The translations under genes and the position numbers were made by a program. A stretch of DNA of 64,000 bases from assembly GCF_002077945.1 (NCBI RefSeq), contig NZ_LVYD01000046.1:1-64000 (forward strand). Direction: 5' to 3'. Positions 61,536 to 64,000 of this stretch are shown here, one piece after another; within the stretch, counting starts at the first letter, position 1, and every line of letters begins with the position of its first letter. The notes beneath the pieces are model-generated. The model made no database searches and was not told the origin of the DNA. It worked only from the letters and a program-made list of their open reading frames with translations. Source of the stretch: Niastella vici. GTDB lineage: Bacteria; Bacteroidota; Bacteroidia; Chitinophagales; Chitinophagaceae.

Positions 61536-62807
61536 ATGATTAAGTTCTGTCTTAATATAACGGTGTTGCTGCTGGTGGCAGGGGTTCAGGCGCAGGAAAA
61601 CAGCCGCCTCACGTTACCGCAAGCCTATGACCTGGCCCGGCAGAATTATCCATTGATCAGGCAAAAAGACCTGGTACGGCAAACGGCCGACCTCACCATT
61701 GAAAACCTGCGTAAAGGATTTCTGCCTCAATTGAATATCAGCGGTCAGGCTACCTATCAATCAGATGTAACCAGTGTTCCCGTAAGTATTCCGGGACTTA
61801 AGATCGATGCGCCGGGCAAAGACCAGTACAAGATACAGGCCGAACTGAGCCAGTTGGTATATGATGGCGGTAATACCAGTGCCCAGAAAAACGTGCAAAA
61901 TGCCAATGCGTTGGTAGAAGATCAGAAAGCAGAAGTGGAGTTGTATAAAGTGAAGGACCGCATTAACCAGTTATTCCTTGGCATCCTGCTTGTAGATGCA
62001 CAGCTGGACCAGGTAGTTGTGGTTAAAAAAGATATTCAATCAGGTATTCAAAAAGTAGCAGCACAGGTAAAGAACGGAACGGCTTTCCGCAGTAGCCAGC
62101 TTACCCTCGAAGCCGAGCTCCTGAAAAACGATCAGCGGGTAATAGAATTGAATGCAAACCGGAAAGGGTTGGTTGATGTATTGTCATTGTTCATTAACCG
62201 CTCATTACCGGCCGATGTGCAGCTTGAAAAACCAACCCTGGTAATGACATTCGCCAAAGAAACCATGGCAAGGCCTGAATTAAAATTATATAACTATCAG
62301 CAGGACCTGTTCAAAGTGCAGAACCAACTGGTGAGTGCAAAGAACCGGCCGCGTACCAGTTTGTTTGTGCAGGGTGGTTATGGCCGGCCGGCGTTAAATA
62401 TGTTGAAAAATGAATTCGATTTCTTTTATATCGCCGGCGTACGCCTGAACTGGGGGCTCGGTAATTTATATACTACCAAAAAGGAACGGGATTTATTACA
62501 GGTGAATCAGCGGATGGTGGATGTGCAGAAAGAACTGTTCCTGCTGAATACAAATACACAGCTCAAACAGCAGGAAGCTGAGCTGAATAAGCTGCAGCAA
62601 CTGATCGCGAGCGATGATCAGATCATTGATATCCGTAAACAGGTGAAGGATGCAGCCCAGGCGCAGTTGACGAACGGGGTGATCACCGCCAATGATTACC
62701 TGAAAGAAGTAAATGCAGAAGACCTGGCCAATCAAAACCGCATTGCACATCAGTTGCAGTTGTTACAGGCACAGATCAATTACCGAACCATTTCGGGCAA
62801 TCAATAA
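61536..62807 (+). CDS. TolC family outer-membrane efflux protein
   Basis: A 423-residue outer-membrane channel component. I chose the ATG at 61536, which opens the signal MIKFCLNITVLLLVAGVQAQ; the nine codons upstream are read from the operator. The mature protein has the TolC repeat structure: LTLPQAYDLARQNYPLIRQK, long helices (LRKGFLPQLNISGQATYQS and KQVKDAAQAQLTNGVITAND in the second half) and strand segments. It is followed by an HlyD-type adaptor and an ABC ATPase gene, forming a tripartite exporter. Confidence 0.92.
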   Translation: MIKFCLNITVLLLVAGVQAQENSRLTLPQAYDLARQNYPLIRQKDLVRQTADLTIENLRKGFLPQLNISGQATYQSDVTSVPVSIPGLKIDAPGKDQYKIQAELSQLVYDGGNTSAQKNVQNANALVEDQKAEVELYKVKDRINQLFLGILLVDAQLDQVVVVKKDIQSGIQKVAAQVKNGTAFRSSQLTLEAELLKNDQRVIELNANRKGLVDVLSLFINRSLPADVQLEKPTLVMTFAKETMARPELKLYNYQQDLFKVQNQLVSAKNRPRTSLFVQGGYGRPALNMLKNEFDFFYIAGVRLNWGLGNLYTTKKERDLLQVNQRMVDVQKELFLLNTNTQLKQQEAELNKLQQLIASDDQIIDIRKQVKDAAQAQLTNGVITANDYLKEVNAEDLANQNRIAHQLQLLQAQINYRTISGNQ

Positions 62808-62836
62808 ATACTGTTATTCAGATTAAATAAAAGAAC

Positions 62837-63778
62837 ATGAACAAACTTATTGTAACCCTTATTAGTGCGGCTGCAGTACTGGTTGCGGCCTGTAACCCCA
62901 ATGGCAAGAAATTTGATGCGTCCGGAACTTTCGAGGTAGATGAAGTGATCGTTTCTGCCGAACAAACCGGAAAGATACTGTCGTTTAACGTAGCCGAAGG
63001 ACAATCAATTCCCAAAGAGAATGTGGTGGGCATCATCGATGCAGAAAACCTGTCGTTACAAAAAGAACAGGTCCAGGCGAGCATTCAGGCCCTGCATGAA
63101 AAAACATCCGACGTAAAACCACAGATACAATTATTACAGGACCAGTTGGAGGTACAGCAATCGCAGCTGGGCAACCTGCAGCATGAACGCACGCGTATTG
63201 AAAACCTGCTGAAACAGGACGCGGCCACCGGCAAACAACTGGATGATATCAATTCGCAGATCGATGTGCTGCAACGGCAAATGGATGTAACCCGGCAGCA
63301 GATCAATGTACAACGCACCAACACCAGTACGCAAAACCGTACGGTGCTGAGTGAAAAGAAGCCGCTGGAAAAAAGAGTGGAACAGCTGAGCGAGCAGATC
63401 GGCAAGGCGCAGATCATTAACCCCATTGGCGGAACCGTACTTACCAAATATGCCGAAGCGGGTGAAGTGACCTCCGCCGGTAAAGCGCTGTACAAGATCG
63501 CCAATCTCGATACGCTCACTTTGCGCGCGTACATTACCGGTACACAGTTGCCGCAAATTAAATTGAACCAACCCGTAAAGGTGATGATCGACAGCGGCGC
63601 CAAAGCCTACCGCGAATATCCGGGCACCATCACCTGGATTGCTGACAAAGCGGAATTCACACCAAAGACCATTCAAACCAAAGAGGAGCGGGCGAATCTG
63701 GTGTACGCTATCAAGGTGCGGGTGAAGAATGATGGCTATCTGAAGATCGGAATGTATGGTGAAGTACAGTTTAAATAA
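62837..63778 (+). CDS. HlyD/YbhG-type membrane fusion lipoprotein
   Basis: A 313-residue periplasmic adaptor linking the inner-membrane ABC transporter to the TolC-like channel. The N-terminus has a lipobox (AAAVLVAACNPN). A barrel and lipoyl half (DEVIVSAEQTGKILSFNVAEG) is followed by a long coiled-coil hairpin (about 75-185, rich in Gln and Leu), then the second lipoyl half (IINPIGGTVLTKYAEAGEV) and beta-barrel (LRAYITGTQLPQIKLNQPV). It begins 29 bp after the tolC-like gene. Confidence 0.92.
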   Translation: MNKLIVTLISAAAVLVAACNPNGKKFDASGTFEVDEVIVSAEQTGKILSFNVAEGQSIPKENVVGIIDAENLSLQKEQVQASIQALHEKTSDVKPQIQLLQDQLEVQQSQLGNLQHERTRIENLLKQDAATGKQLDDINSQIDVLQRQMDVTRQQINVQRTNTSTQNRTVLSEKKPLEKRVEQLSEQIGKAQIINPIGGTVLTKYAEAGEVTSAGKALYKIANLDTLTLRAYITGTQLPQIKLNQPVKVMIDSGAKAYREYPGTITWIADKAEFTPKTIQTKEERANLVYAIKVRVKNDGYLKIGMYGEVQFK

Positions 63779-63795
63779 CTTATCAATTAAGAAAC

Positions 63796-64000
63796 ATGCC
63801 TGCTGTAATAGCAAATAATCTCACCAAACAATATGGAAAGAAGAAGGACATCGTTCAGGCCCTTAAAGGTATTTCCTTTGAAGTAGAGCAGGGCGAACTC
63901 TTCGGGATCATTGGTCCTGATGGTGCCGGAAAAACTTCTTTGTTCCGTATTCTTACCACCCTGTTATTGCCCGATGGCGGTTCTGCTTCGGTTGATGGAC
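63796..64000 (+). CDS. ABC transporter ATP-binding protein, cut by window end
   Basis: The first 68 codons of an ABC ATPase (MPAVIANNLTKQYGKKKDIV), with the Walker A site GPDGAGKTS in FGIIGPDGAGKTSLFRIL. The frame is open to the last base, so the gene continues beyond the window. It starts 17 bp after the adaptor stop. The layout (TetR, TolC, HlyD, ABC) resembles YbhGFSR-type exporters, whose permeases would be expected next. Confidence 0.9.
   Translation, partial: MPAVIANNLTKQYGKKKDIVQALKGISFEVEQGELFGIIGPDGAGKTSLFRILTTLLLPDGGSASVDG

Noticed and set aside
63796-64000. A truncated pseudogene at the right end
   Set aside because: The reading frame is open to the last base with an intact Walker A site, so it is simply cut by the window.

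Overview
The window looks like chromosome of a Bacteroidota bacterium, most likely of the Chitinophagaceae (Chitinophaga/Niastella type). The taxon is inferred from content. Evidence seen: two proteins with C-terminal type IX secretion signals, a PorP/SprF-type outer-membrane protein, a GH18 chitinase, an SDR-type threonine dehydrogenase, and repeated promoter-like TTTG-N18-20-TAnnTTTG sequences, the known Bacteroidota sigma consensus. No tRNA, rRNA or CRISPR array was found. Almost all of it is ordinary housekeeping sequence with short intergenic regions full of palindromic words.

Layout. 0-2.3 kb: CBS-type cystathionine synthase and a small alpha/beta hydrolase. 2.8-9 kb: tex, an ECF sigma/anti-sigma pair, a small membrane protein and a carboxy-terminal protease. 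9.4-13.3 kb: amino-sugar kinase with murQ, a T9SS cargo protein and a hypothetical protein. 13.5-24 kb: aromatic amino-acid cluster pheA - aminotransferase - tyrA - (DEAD helicase) - DAHP synthase/chorismate mutase - (Y1 transposase) - aroB - aroA - aroC. 24-27.7 kb: cell-wall genes (VanX-like dipeptidase, L,D-transpeptidase, RlpA-like, barrel-like protein). 27.8-34.4 kb, minus strand: hisG-hisD-hisC, a PQQ-type sugar dehydrogenase with a cytochrome c, then hisB. 34.6-43.6 kb: OsmC, acylphosphatase, DUF1080, TlpA-like, threonine dehydrogenase, kdsA, a DUF4382 lipoprotein, AraC and PspC proteins. 43.7-46 kb: aconitase. 46.1-47.6 kb: an AT-rich ATPase plus candidate nuclease pair. 47.8-55 kb: a 1,597-residue PKD-repeat T9SS protein, PorP/SprF and chitinase. 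55-60.5 kb: phosphoesterase, SRPBCC protein, homogentisate dioxygenase and a second aconitase (AcnB). 60.8-64 kb: a TetR-controlled TolC/HlyD/ABC exporter, cut by the window end.

The most interesting signals are regulatory. Two biosynthetic loci begin with an unannotated leader peptide full of the codons of their own product. Upstream of pheA, 11 of 12 consecutive codons are Phe or Tyr. Upstream of hisG, 6 of 7 consecutive codons are His. Each leader is followed by three mutually exclusive pairings: protector (1:2), antiterminator (2:3) and terminator (3:4). This is the classical transcription-attenuation layout known from proteobacteria. In both cases the Bacteroidota promoter lies so close to the leader ATG that the mRNA should be almost leaderless. 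A second candidate of interest is the compact AT-rich ATPase/PD-(D/E)XK-like pair at 46.1-47.6 kb, which has the shape of an anti-phage module. A third is a perfect TetR-type operator at the exporter promoter with a second copy in front of tolC. All calls come from reading the sequence; no database search or folding program was run.
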